DNA of 64,000 nucleotides, taken from the NCBI GenBank assembly GCA_026686845.1, contig JAIVEN010000012.1, forward strand, positions 17,424,501 through 17,488,500. Reading direction: 5' to 3'. The notes under the pieces were generated by a model. It made no database searches, was not told the origin of the DNA, and saw only the letters and a list, made by a program, of their open reading frames with translations. The position numbers and the translations under genes were made by a program. The DNA is from Adenanthera pavonina (taxonomy: Eukaryota; Streptophyta; Magnoliopsida; Fabales; Fabaceae). This document shows positions 23,669 through 35,161 of the stretch, one piece after another. Position 1 is the stretch's first letter. The number at the start of each line of letters is the position of its first letter.

Positions 23669-25530
23669 TGTTGAAGCAAGAGTTTTGATGATTTTAAACC
23701 AACATTCAAGAGCTTGGATTGAAGATATCAAAGGAGAACAAAGCTGTTCCAAGTGAAGTTTTTCTGAGTATTTGCTGTTAGATCTCTTGTAGGATCTTTA
23801 GTTTTTGTTATGATTGGGTAAAAGGTTTTGATTTGAAGAAAAGATGTTTTCAAACCTTGATTATATGTTAAATCTTTAAATATTTGAAAAACACCCACAA
23901 ACAGACGAAGGTTAAAAGTTTAAACTAAACTGTCAAGTTGGAAATTCGAACTTTGCCTTTGGAAATTCGAATTTCGAGCTAAAACTGATTAAGTCTGAAG
24001 AGATGGCTCTCTGTCAGACGAATTTTGAGTTTTCAAAATTCAAATTTTCATCTAGTCTGAAAGAAGCCTTTCTGGTAAAAGACGAACTTCATAGTTTCAA
24101 AATTCGAATTTCAAGTAAAATGAAATTTGTGAAAACCAAAGAAATTCGTCTGAGACCATGATAAAATGCATCTGAAATCAAAATGAAAATGAGTTTGATA
24201 AATGCTCTCTGACAGACGAATTTTGAGCTTCCAACATTCGAATTTTCATACAAGTCTGAAAGAAGCTTTTTCCAACAGACGAACTTTAAGTCTTCAAAAT
24301 TCGAATTTCAGACAAAACAAAACTTGAGAAAATAGAAGAAATTCGTCTGAAAATGTGTTAAAGTTCATCTGAGATCAAGAATGATTTATGTCTCAAAACT
24401 GCTCTCTGACAGACGAACTTTGAACATTGAAATTCGAATTTCAGAAGCTAAGTTCTTGAGTCTGTTTAAGTGAAACATAGACATACGAATAACAAGAATT
24501 TGCAACATTCGAATGATGAAATAAGTCTGAAAAGAGTCTCTCTGACAGACGAATTTCACACCTTTAAAATTCGAATTTCGAAGAAAGTAAACTACTGTGT
24601 CTCTTTTAACGTTCAGTGAACAGACGAATTTTGGGATACCAAAATTCGAATTTCGAAGACACTGTAGCAAATTGAAAACACTGTTCACACTTAACTGAAA
24701 AACTTTCTTCTTGAAAATTCGTATGTCACATTGTGAAAATGTTTTATAAGTTTCAAAATTCGAATTTCACTTCATGAACAGACGAACTTCGTGTTGTAAC
24801 GTTGAAAGCTTTAACCTTCGGTTCCTTCAAAATTCGTCTGTTGACCAACCAAAATTCGAATTTCAGTATGTCAGAAACATTAAATGCGGTTGGTAAACGG
24901 ATAGTTTTTCAGAGTAACCGTTGGATAACTTCCCCAACGGATAGATTTAGTCTCTAACGGATATTTGGGACCTAAATCTATAAATACAACATCATTTGAA
25001 GTTGTGGGTAATGAATCAAACTTGTATATACTGAATTTCTGCAAAATCTTCTTCTCAAAAGCTTTTACCCTCTCAACTTCTATACATACTCTTAAACTTT
25101 CATATCTACTCTTTTAAAGAGAGTTATTTCATTGTATTCAATCTACTCTTCATCTGGAAGATAGATTTACTTGTGAGGGGTATTCACAAGGGGATTGGGA
25201 AGCACATAGTGAAAGTGCTTGGAGAGTTTGAGAGAGCTCTGAAACAGAGCATACTCGTGTACTGTGGCCTTAGCAAGAAGCCCATTGAAATTCTTGCTGT
25301 ATAGTGGATAAATCTCAAGAGGTGTCTTGGGGACTGGATGTAGGTCAAGTGGAAAGACCGAACCAGGATAAATTGCTGAGTTTTCTTCTCCCTATCTTTA
25401 CTTTTCAGCTTGCTCTGTTTTTACACGTTATTTTCTTTATACTGTGATATCTTCACTTACTTCACCTTGTGCAGAAAATTTTCAATCTTCCCAATTCACC
25501 CCCCCTCTTGGGAAGTCAGCCTTGCTAACA
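23669..25530 (+). mobile_element. Solo LTR family B, copy B1 (1,862 bp)
   Basis: It starts TGTTGAAGCAAGAG and ends GCCTTGCTAACA, flanked on both sides by TGAAA (23664-23668 and 25531-25535). It interrupts the CACTA-1 transposase inside the DUF4216-like block. A second copy in reverse orientation lies at 37018-38781. The long LTR and its ends suggest a Copia family of the SIRE/Maximus type (inferred). Its middle third (about 23900-24880) holds a striking array of AATTCGAATTT and CAGACGAA motifs. A TATA-like CTATAAATAC at about 24978 is a plausible core promoter. No internal retroelement genes remain. Confidence 0.88.
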
Positions 25531-25535
25531 TGAAA

Positions 25536-25918
25536 AGATTTGGGAGGTTAAATATATGAAATTTAAAGTACCTGTTTTCAAATGTAAGTGGGTTAATAGT
25601 AATAATGGTGTACAAATAGATGAGTTAAGTTTTATATTAGTTGATCTTAATAGGGTTGGTTATAAATAGAAGCCCTTTGTCATGGCAACCCATGAAAAAC
25701 AAGTGTTTTATGTCATTGATCCAGCTGATAAAAGGTGGTCTGTGGTTCTTTAAGGAAAAAGAATGTTTGCTGGTGATGATAATAATGAGTTAAGTTTTGA
25801 AATTTGTGAGACTCCTCCTTTTGTATCAAGGCTACCTGATGAAGAAGATGAAGTAGATGATGTAAATGCCATAAGAAATGATCATCATGAAGGGATATGG
25901 GAGAATACCCTTACATGA
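25536..25918 (+). pseudogene. CACTA-1 transposase, 3' part (DUF4216 region)
   Basis: The text resumes after the solo LTR with KFKVPVFKCKWVNSNNG and later KQVFYVIDPADKRWSVV, with in-frame stops. It ends HEGIWENTLT and TGA (25916-25918). The intact C-terminus here shows that the CACTA-2 copy stops four codons early. Confidence 0.88.
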
Positions 25919-26134
25919 AAAAATGGAAATACTAGCAGGAGGGAATTAGTTTGTATTTTAGATATCATACTTTATAAAGTATTCATAAATGATTTGATAG
26001 TTTAAATAAAGTATTCATAAATGATTTGATAATTTAAATATCATAGTTTTAATTATATGTGTTACTTATCTTATTTGAAATTTTAAATATCTTCAATTTA
26101 CTTAACTTCCTTATATTATTGTCTAAACAGGAAA

Positions 26135-28990
26135 ATGGGCAATCCCTCTAGCAATTCTTAAAGTGGGCAAGCCAGCAAGCCTATCTGTAAAAGGGGTAGG
26201 CGGGGCACATGGTTGACAAAGTTGACCCTTGATCATGGTTGTGAACAAAGGATACATTTTAACTTTAGTCCAAGCGGAAATCCTATTGGGCCTAATAGAA
26301 TCCAGTTTAAGAGTTTTGTTGCCCTACTTGGACACAGTAAGGCGAGCATCTTGTTGAATGATTGGACTAATGTATCTAACAAAGTGAAGGGAAATATTTG
26401 GGACAGTATCTTGGTATATTAGACCATATACTTATTTTATTATTTAACTATTATATGTATCTGTATCACTAACTTCCTTGTTTGCGTGTACATTGTAGCT
26501 AACTTATGACATTCCTGCTGATAATAATTTGGTGAAGAAGAAGATGATAAAATATGCAGGGGAGCGTTGGAAGGCCTTTAGGAGCAATCTCACCACTAGA
26601 TACATCTTTGGTGACTTGAAGTGCTGCAATCCTTGCGATGATTATCAGTTTCTTGATGAAGAGATTTGGCATGCTTTTGTCAAAAGTTGAGAAGTTCCTA
26701 CATTTCAAGTTAGTAAATGTAGAATGAAGAAATGAATTGATTTCATTTTTTTTTATTTCTGCACCTAGACTTTCCTTTTATTTTCTTAAGAGTAGAAAAG
26801 AATAAAAGGTCAAGAGTTACAAGCAAAAAATTTGTATCCCCATACATTGTCTTGTGGGGGTTATGATGGGCTTGAGGAAAAGATTATGTAGGAGAAGTGG
26901 AAAGAACGACAAGAAGCTGCTCAATCTAACAAATCCATTGTTATTAATCCTCCATCTCCACCCACTCGCCTTGAGAAATGGAAGAAAGCACATAGGAAAA
27001 AGAAAGGGGATTATGTCACTAAGGAGGCTCGTATGGTTGCTGAGAAGATTGTAAGTAATTTAGGATCAATCAATTGGCTTTAGTATTTAATGAAGGTTAT
27101 ATTTATGTTTATTATATTATGTTACAAGATGAGCTTCAAGAACAATACTCCTAAGGGAGCTTTACTCCCATTAGACGAAAAGACATCTTGGCCACTACTC
27201 TAGGGAAAGAAGAGCATGGTGGTCGTGTCAGGGGAGTTAGAGGAGGAGTCGACATCAGGGAATACTTTGGAGCGCCTTCACGCTATGTCTCATGACTAAT
27301 GACAAGGAAGGAGATGGAAATGATGTTGGAAACAAAGGTAGAAGCACGAGTGGAAGCAAAGATGGAAGCTTGGAAGGAGCAAATGATGTCTATGTTTGGC
27401 TCAATGGGGCTGCCTTTACAGATGAACACACCTACCGAGACGAACAACTCTCCCGTTCCTCATAACATAAAAGAGAGTTGTACACTTGGGCAGTATTGAA
27501 GGATCCTCCCCTACAAGCAACTGGAGAAGCATGTGAGCTCTATTTACAGGATCCACATAGGCGTTTAGTTGCATATGGGAGAGTTCACAACTTAAGGCAA
27601 TTAATCCACTACAAACAAATAGAAAAAGATCAAGTGAGAGTGGTAATTGAACGAGTTGAATTTGCAGATGCTCCAATCCCATTTCCCAATGATGAGGTTG
27701 TACCAGTGGGGCAAGCCCTCAAGAATTTTATTTTATGGCCAAGTAAATTGGTCCAATTGGTTTCAGCTCAGGTACTGAATATCTTATTACTATCTTGTGT
27801 TTCCTTATACTTTATATTTTATATGGCTTGCAATTTTTATTAATCATTACTTACTTATGTAGGAAATTGCTCCATCAATGCCCCAATCCCAACCCCAAAT
27901 GGATCCCCTAAAACATCTATGTTTAGAGGCAATGGACATCAAGTGGCCTATGAGGGTTCATATAGATTTAGGGATTGTGTCTAATTTGCATGATTATGAC
28001 TTCTACATTTACGAGAAGAATATGATGGAGTTCTTGATGAATGCTAAGCTAAACATATTGATTTTGTAATTGTTTGTGAAGTGAGTATATTATAATCTCT
28101 AAATGATATCCAATCATTCAACTTTTAAAACTCACATATTTGTAATATCATAGGCATCTCCATCACCTTTGCAACTTATCAGGAAAAAGTGATTTGTTTG
28201 GATTCATTTGCGCACATCGCATCCAACGCCTAGGGAATAAGGAAAATGAAATAAAAACCTACATTAGTTCTAGGCTCCAGGAGGGCAATAAGCAATGTTT
28301 CCTTGCACCACATCATCGCAGGTAAGAAAAAGTTTGTAATTGTTATGATATTGTGATTTTGTATAATTCATTCCTTATTTTGTAGGGACCATTGGCAGTT
28401 GATGGTTATTTGCCCTCGGCAAAATGTTATCACTTGGTTTTGCTCTATATGGAAAGAGCCAGAAGACAAATTCAGAGATATGATTGAGACGTAAGTGTGT
28501 TTGTGTAAGATTTTGCTTTGTGATATTGATTAGTCTATGATATAATTCCTTGCGTGTATTTGATTATTAGAGCTTTGGATACTTACCATGTCATGAAAGG
28601 TAAGCATCGAAATATGATGCAAGATGTCACATGGGAGTACCCAAAGGTAAGTTTTGAACATGAGCTCTTTATGGAATAATATTTTCCCCATTTTTTATTT
28701 TGGTTATTCTTTGTTCATTTGTAGTATGGTAAACAACCAGGGAGCACAGAATATGGTTACTATTATATGAAACATATGCTTGATATTATCACATCAGGCA
28801 TTATTGTTTCATACAAAGGGGTAAATATATTTTTCACTATTTCATTTTGTTCCTTTTCGAGTTATTCATATTTTGATGGGCTTTGAATTTGTAGAGATTT
28901 CACAATACTGAACCTTTTTCTGGAGAAGAAATTAAAAACATTAAGATCAAGTGGGCATAATACTTTCTAGAGGCCATTCCGCATTAAAGG
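26135..28990 (+). pseudogene. CACTA-1 second gene: Transposase_24 plus Ulp1-like domain, degenerate
   Basis: It begins ATGGGCAAT after an acceptor AAACAG, with a stop within ten codons. The exon order matches CACTA-2: KRGRRGTWLTKL and GPNRIQFKSFVALLGHSKAS; MIKYAGERWKAFRSNLTTRY; ACELYLQDPHRRLVAYGRV (27520-27600); NFILWPSKLVQLV; then DHWQLMVICPRQNVITWFCS (about 28386-28450) and QPGSTEYGYYYMKHMLDI (about 28733-28786). The Cys of the Ulp1-like motif, kept as ECGFYVM in CACTA-2, is Tyr here (TGT to TAT). The last exon has SGEEIKNIKIKWA followed by a stop. It is not functional as it stands. Confidence 0.8.
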
Positions 28991-30179
28991 TTAGGTTATA
29001 TACATTTGAAGGTTGAAACTAGTAGTCATTCTTGCTGTAATTTTTTTGTCTTTAAATTGTCTTTGTACTTATTATTGGACGAAAATTGGATAATTAGTAG
29101 CTTGGATTGGCAAGTTTTATTGTTTTGGTTGGGAACATGTATATTGATGGGTGTTGAAATGGTTTAGTTAAGTATGCAAATGTCCCTTTGATTTTCTATT
29201 TTCAATGAATGATGGTATAAGAAAGGGGCTAGTTTCTTGAGTTAAATTCAATGTAAATTAAGCACTTTAAATGTTGGATTATTTCTTATTCAATGTAGAG
29301 GGTCAATGGGTTTATCTTGTGTTTTCTTTACAATACACATTATTTACATGTTTTAATTGGCTTCTAGGAGTTTAAGTTCATCATGTTTTTGCTTAAATTT
29401 TGATGTACTTCATGCAATCTATATATGAATTTGTTTTGAGATTGCATAAGTGTAGAGCAAGTATGAGGCTTGCCTTTTTTTATGGCATGCATATATGTGT
29501 TGTATTTCTCACTAATTTTACTAAACATCTATAGGCATGTGTTGATCTAGTTCAATTATGGACGCTGTTTTGGTTCACTTTAGTTGTACAGGGTTTGTAA
29601 TTTATGGTTATATTTCTTTATGTTGGAAAGCTTTTTATTCTTCTTGGTGGTGTTATTTTTTTGATAAGATTAAATATGCATGCAGTTATATGTTTTTTCA
29701 CTATTTACAACCAAATTGTATCTAAATGTTGTCATGCACCATATTTAATTATTTCTTATTTTCAAGATAAATATCATTTATATCACATATTGATTATTCT
29801 TTATTTTCTGCAGGGGTTTATACTAGGGGAAGGTGCACATATGGAAGATGAAGTATGATTAGTTTTTTGTTTAACAAAATCTTTTTGATTTAAGTAGGTA
29901 GAACTATGATCTTTAGAGTCTATGTTTGTATAGTTGGATTAGGGAAAAATGTGATTGCTTTTTGGATATGATGTTGGATTATGGAAAACCTTTATGATTG
30001 TTTTTTGAAGTTAGAATGCATATATATATATATATATATTTGATGAGTCCTAATTGGTTTCTAACTTTAAAGTAGCTGCGATGTATATAAAGTATTTTGG
30101 ATAAATGTAGTTACATGAAGGATGGATGTCAAAAGTAAGTACATTTATTAAAAAAAAAATTATTGTTCTAGAATGATTG
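28991..30179. other. CACTA-1 3' non-coding region
   Basis: AT-rich DNA with a (TA)n microsatellite at about 30018-30040. No recognisable coding exon is seen; short hydrophobic frames near 29604-29858 look like chance. Confidence 0.45.
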
Positions 30180-30414
30180 GGTTAAGCACCGTTCTGGAAA
30201 TGGAACTTTTAGAATGGTGTCAAACTACAAACCGTACTAGAAAATGTTACTCAGTTGTATTTTCCAAAACAGTTGCTTTTGTGAACTGTCCTAGAAAGAT
30301 CTTTCTAGAATGGTTAGCCAACCGTTCTAAAAAATGACTTTTTATTACTCCCATTTCTATAATTATGGGACAGCTATTATAGAAAGTCTATATTAACTGT
30401 TTTTTCCACCAGTG
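30180..30414. repeat. CACTA-1 3' subterminal repeats and terminus
   Basis: Six or so variants of AACCGTTCTAGAAA occur in both orientations (ACCGTTCTGGAAA, ACCGTACTAGAAA, CTGTCCTAGAAAG, TTTCTAGAATGGTT, ACCGTTCTAAAAA). The end is GTTTTTTCCACCAGTG, whose complement starts CACTGGTGG. This defines the right border of CACTA-1. Confidence 0.8.
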
Positions 30415-31768
30415 AATGGTTTAATTGGGCATTGATCAACGAAATCATAATATGATATTTTTTAAGCAAATCCTTAGCAATATTTGAAATTTGTCAGTTT
30501 GCACGAGCAAATGACATCCTTTTGAAGTGAAACATTTTGCATTGAAAAATAAACATCTAAAGCTTTTTGTAGAGTCTTCATTTGCTATTTTTTTAGATAT
30601 GTAACTTAAGTTATGGGGTTTCAAAGTTGAGATCATGTGCAGAGTATGTACAATGATAAAAAACGCTCAACTAGTCGTGATGCCCAACTTGAAAATTGTT
30701 ATCAAAGAGAGAGAAGTACCATGCTAGAAAAGGGTTTTCAAGAGGAGATCGAGAAAGCTCTACTGGGGTGTCATTCTCTGAGCTAGAGGATGAGGTTTTT
30801 GTGCTTTATGAGGCTCAAATTTTCAAGTTAATGTGGTTTCTTCTCCTTCTTTATCTTCTTTTCTCAAGCTTCATGGTAGATTTCATGGGCCATGTATGGG
30901 TTTCAAATTCTTTGGGGTTTTGACTGAAATTTCAGTTTTGAATGCTTCAATGGAATTTTGGGGGTGATGTATGGGAAGCTAATTTGGGATTAATGAATAG
31001 TGGATATGGTGTTAGTTGCTTAGTTTTTTTAAAGTAGAAGCTTTGAATCACAATTTTGTAGTCAATCAGAGGTTAGGTACCCGCTAGCTTTGTGTATTCA
31101 ATGGTTGTGTAGGGTGTATGCTTGATTTATTGTAGTTTTTACACACCAAAAAATTGTTAGGAAGTGGCAAATTCATTGGTAAGTAGTTACAGAGCAAATG
31201 AAAATTGAGAAAGAGTATACGAGTGAGAGAAAGAAATGGAGCAACAAAGCAGATGAAATATTGACTGAGAGAGGTTAAACTTCATATTTTTCTGTGATCA
31301 TAAAAGAAAAATATATAAATTTAACCTTTTAATAACTGCTCTTGTTATCTCCTTTCTTGAATTTCAAAATTAAAAAAAAGTAATTATTAAATATAAATCT
31401 TAATTAATTAATAATCACTCAATTAATTAATTAATTAATTGTGGAACAGTAATAATAAGTCAGTCCAGCTCAATTAAAAAATTCCAACAATATAATAAAA
31501 CAAACTTAAGGAAAGGTAAAGAGGTGTGACGTTTGTCTTTTTGCCCGTTTTTCCGAAGACCTTGGCCAAGAATGTATCGAGATTAGATGTAGGACTTTTT
31601 TGAAGTCGATGCGAATCTTCATCCTAGCTCTTACATTTACACTAATCTGCAATTTTTTTCGAAAAAACGAAAAGCAATCCTTATCTTCCTGGAGGTACTA
31701 ATATATAGTAATACAACTTGATAACCTGACGAAAGGCGAAGGTACTAAAAAAAGGAGCGAGTATTATA
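30415..31768. other. Intergenic DNA, one unidentified short frame
   Basis: A frame at about 30696-30923 contains KREKYHARKGFSRGD and FSELEDEVFVLYEAQIF. I do not recognise it, and it ends in a hydrophobic run typical of T-rich non-coding DNA. A TTAA-type microsatellite lies near 31400-31440. Nothing else is supported. Confidence 0.35.
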
Positions 31769-32173
31769 CTCCATCTGTTTCAGTTTATAGTGCACTTTTA
31801 ACTAACACACCTATTAAGACAATGATTAGTAACCGAAATTTTTTTTCATTATTTCACAAATTACCCTTATTTAATAATACTTCCTACATTAATAAATTAC
31901 ATCAATTATCTCATTTATTCTTTTTTTCAAATTTTCATGAGTTATTGATAATTGTGAAAAATGAAGTTTTTAGAAAAATCTTCCTTCATTCATTTATGAT
32001 TTGATCAAACTATTAAAAATTTTTTATTAAATATATTGATAATCATATAATATATAAGCTTATTTATTATGGACAATATTAAAAAAATAATAAAAAAATA
32101 TAATATAATTCACATAATACACTATATTTTGAAACATGAATTTCTTTCACTGTATATAGTGTAACGGAAGGAG
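31769..32173. mobile_element. Stowaway-type MITE (405 bp)
   Basis: The left end CTCCATCTGTTTCAGTTTAT pairs with the right end ATATAGTGTAACGGAAGGAG. Both ends are of the CTCC(C/T)TCCGTTxCA class and are flanked by TA. The interior is AT-rich and non-coding. It lies about 340 bp upstream of the putative NBS-LRR promoter. Confidence 0.75.
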
Positions 32174-32511
32174 TATTAAATGTGAAAAATACGAATACCC
32201 GTGAGGAAGGAAACAAATGATGAAGGCCAAGCCAATCAATAATTTCCTAACGCGTGGAGCACCTGATTGGTCAATTCCATTCCATATCTTCACACACACT
32301 CTCTTTAGGTTCATCTTGTGAGCCGTTCACGTGCGGTGGGCCCTATCATGAATATGAGTCCGTACCCATTTGGGCGGCACCTGTCTGCCAGTCATTAATG
32401 AAAAAAAAAAAATTGTATACTTCTCTCTGTAAATGCAGTTTCCGTGGTCTGTAAATGCAGTTTCCTTGTTATCTGCTCAACTGGAGGAAAGCATCCAATG
32501 CAAATAGAATC

Positions 32512-32519
32512 TATAAATA
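32512..32519 (+). promoter_or_regulatory. Putative TATA box of the NBS-LRR pseudogene
   Basis: TATAAATA lies in a context of TCTATAAATACACTACAGG, about 1.6 kb upstream of the first codon. The leader after it has plausible introns, with donor-like TTAG|GTAAGTATA near 32616 and CAG|GTATGTG near 32840. Assignment to the downstream gene is inferred. Confidence 0.35.
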
Positions 32520-34111
32520 CACTACAGGATGAGAAAAGTGTTGAATGTATTATTAGTTTCCATCCGTCGCTGCTTCTCTAACAACTCTTGCTGGGACTGG
32601 AAGTGGAAGATAGTTAGGTAAGTATAAATGAAACTATTTTCCTGAGACTATATGGTCTTTATTAATTACTTTTCTGCTATATTTCTTCGCATGATTTTCT
32701 ATTCCTGATCACTATTATCAGCTCAATAATCATTATTCTTACCATTTGAACCAGTCCCATGGGGTTATGCTGCATTAGAAACTCTTGAAACTTACTTCCA
32801 AAGGCGCTAGCTGGAACTTGCGAGCTATAGATAGTTAATCAGGTATGTGACTATAGCTTTTTCCTCAAGCAATTTTCTTTGTATTTCTATTTTATCCAAA
32901 TGGTGGTTGAATACGACTCTTGTAGATAAACAAATAATGCACGTTAAGAAACTCTCCCTCAAACTAGGGCCTATCACAACAAGAATTCAGATTAGTCCTT
33001 ACTACTGGATGCTGGAAGGTTGTCCCAAATAGAAAGGAACTTTTTTAACCAGAAATAATAGAGTGAGTATCCCTTCATCTTGGTTCCTTTTCATTTTATT
33101 ACTTTGAGTCTTGTAATTTCATGCGTCCTAGGGTGACTAACAAGCATACATTGTCTTTCAGATCAACTGTTCCATTTCCCTTTTTTTCTGACTAAAATGC
33201 CTCGTACCATTTCATAAAAAGTCAGCAAGTCGTACAGCCAAGAAAGATACATACTCATAGTTAAGCTAACAGACAATTAATATACCATACCAACGTACCT
33301 TCTCTACCCAAGCCATCCCTCTTCGAACTCAAAAAAAAAAAAAAATTGTGAACCAAACATCAACCAGAGGAGATGAAGCTGATAATAGGCACCGATGTGG
33401 GCATCACATCCCTTTTGCGACACTCACTGTCAAGATATTAAAAACTGAATTACTGAAATTTTTATTACATATCAAATTTGATATCTTTATTATTATATAC
33501 TTTCTTATTTTTATTCAACTGAAAATTTATATTATCCATATAAAATCAATTTATTTTAAACACGTATAATTGATGTTAGGGCACCTTCGTGTGGTGCTAG
33601 TAATCCATGTTGTATCTGACAAAAAAAAAACCACGTTGTAGGTTTTGAATGCGCCAAAACCCAAAAGCATTTAATTTTTGAAATTTGACAATAAAAGGGA
33701 AATTAAATATGGATAATAAATATAAGATATATTTTTTGAACGGTTTCAAAATATAAATCATTTTATATAATTTATACAGCATTTAATGTTAGTTTTACAT
33801 TTTTGTTCCTTATGGAATCAAAGTTGAAAGAATAAGAAAAATATAATTAAGATGGAGTTATAATTTAATGATAATTATTGTAAAAAATTATCATAATTTT
33901 CTAAAATATTAAGATTTTCAATAAATACAATCTAGTCACCACAACCTATTATTAACAATTTTTATTAACATGTCGGGTTTTTTCTGTTGTAAAATTTCTT
34001 TTGTTTACCTTCCGACCACAACTCAATCACATGCTTACATTTATGTTCAATAGATTTTTGGATTAATCAATTCAACCAATCTTATGAGCAGGTTGTCTTA
34101 AATCTGTTCAA
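32520..34111 (+). other. Presumed leader and introns upstream of the NBS-LRR pseudogene
   Basis: There is no recognisable coding sequence. The last 130 bases (about 33985-34111) resemble the stretch at 56150-56290, sharing GATTAATCAATTCAACCAAT and GGTTGTCTTAA. This points to a duplicated 5' region shared by two NBS-LRR copies. Confidence 0.4.
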
Positions 34112-34768
34112 ATGGGCAAAGCTGTTGCCATCCGTATTGCGTCCGGTGTTGGAAACTATTTTGCTCCCTTCATACTAGACCCCCTAGTAAGTGAATTACA
34201 GTACCGTTTTTGTTCTAAAAACATCCGGAAAGATTTTGAGAATCAGTGGGAGAAGATGTCTAGAAGACCAGAAAGTGTGGAGCAACGAATCACAGAAGCG
34301 CGAAACAATGCTGAAATGATTGAAAAAGATGTGGAAGACTGGATAAAAAAGGTGCACAAGCTCAGAGGAGAGTTGGATGATTTGAAAGATAAAAGGGGGA
34401 AACTGCGAAAGAGTTCCTCTCTCTGGAGAAACATCAAATAACTAAAAAGATATCCATGAAAACAAAGGAAATGAGAGAGCTTCTCAATAATAGCAAGTTT
34501 GAGCCATTTTCTCGTCGTCCTGTCCTTCCAAACATCGAAGACTTCCCTTCTGGAAATTTCCAGTATTTTGAGTCTACAATGTTAGCTTTCAAGGAATTTA
34601 TGGAAGCAATAAAAGAAGCTGACATTTCGATGGTAGGGTTGTATGGGATGGGAGAATCAGGTAAAACAACTCTCGTCAAACAGGTGGGTATAAAAGCTAA
34701 GGAGTTGAAGCTCTTTGATCATGTTTTGATTACAACTGTTTCACAAACTCCAAACTTGAGGACGATTC
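34112..34768 (+). pseudogene. CC-NBS-LRR resistance gene relic, 5' part
   Basis: The frame starts MGKAVAIRIASGVGNYFAPF, an N-terminal coiled-coil region of the RPS2/RPS5 and At4g27190-like CNL class. RPESVEQRITEARNN and VEDWIKKVHKLRGEL follow. A frameshift near 34425 separates this from the NB-ARC start (MVGLYGMGESGKTTLVKQV). The P-loop is GMGESGKTT, where GMGGVGKTT or GMGGSGKTT is usual. The text stops in SQTPNLRTI at 34768, where a Copia element is inserted, and resumes at 44604. Intact proteins of this class are cytosolic immune receptors that switch on nucleotide exchange. Confidence 0.9.
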
Positions 34769-35115
34769 TGTTGAAGAGTGATTAAAAGTGGCATATGGCT
34801 TGCTCTGTTAATAAAATATTGCACGTGACTATTTTGTTTTTTGTTATTTACTTGTTCCATAACTTTCGATTGTACTTGGTCAATAAGTTAGGAAGTAGTT
34901 TAGTCAAAATAGGAGCTGTTAAGATTATTTTGCTGATTCTTCGTTGATTCGAATCTGTTTCTATTAGATGTAAGCCTATTTATAGGCATTGTTTCAAGTT
35001 CATTCATGCAGAGAATAATAAAGCATTATTCAGATAAATCCTCTTGCTAGACTTTGCTCATATAAATACTGTTTCTCAGTTTTATTTCTTTAATTACTAA
35101 GACCTTTTCCCAACA
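34769..35115 (+). repeat. Copia 5' LTR
   Basis: 347 bp, TG...CA ends, with the same length as the 3' LTR. A TATA-like CTATTTATAGG lies about 130 bp before the LTR end, and the AATAATAAAG segment (AATAAAAGAG in the 3' LTR) may serve in polyadenylation. Confidence 0.92.
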
Positions 35116-35119
35116 TATG

Positions 35120-35131
35120 TGGTATCAGAGC
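35120..35131 (+). promoter_or_regulatory. Primer-binding site of the Copia element
   Basis: TGGTATCAGAGC lies four bases after the LTR. It is complementary to the 3' end of plant initiator tRNA-Met, the standard Copia primer. Confidence 0.85.
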
Positions 35132-35161
35132 TCGGTTGATCAGAGTAAGGGCGAGCTTTCG

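Larger units (their letters stand above)
3552..30414 (+). mobile_element. CACTA-1: En/Spm element, split by two nested insertions
   Basis: Its two genes run in one order: a TNP2-type transposase (3552-5106, continued at 22441-23663 and 25536-25918), then a Transposase_24/Ulp1-like gene (26135 to about 28990). The 3' terminus at 30414 reads, on the minus strand, CACTGGTGGAAAAAACAG, a CACTA-class end. Just inside it (about 30180-30400) are repeated AACCGTTCTAGAAA-like subterminal motifs. The start given is that of the transposase. The 5' inverted repeat is not found in the window, so the true left border is unknown and may lie before position 1. The element is dead: every coding part has stop codons, and it is split by a 17.3-kb and a 1.9-kb insertion. 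Confidence 0.85.

Noticed and set aside
30696..30923. Open frame with KREKYHARKGFSRGD and LEDEVFVLYEAQ
   Set aside because: It ends in a hydrophobic run from T-rich DNA, has no recognised family and no clear splice signals.
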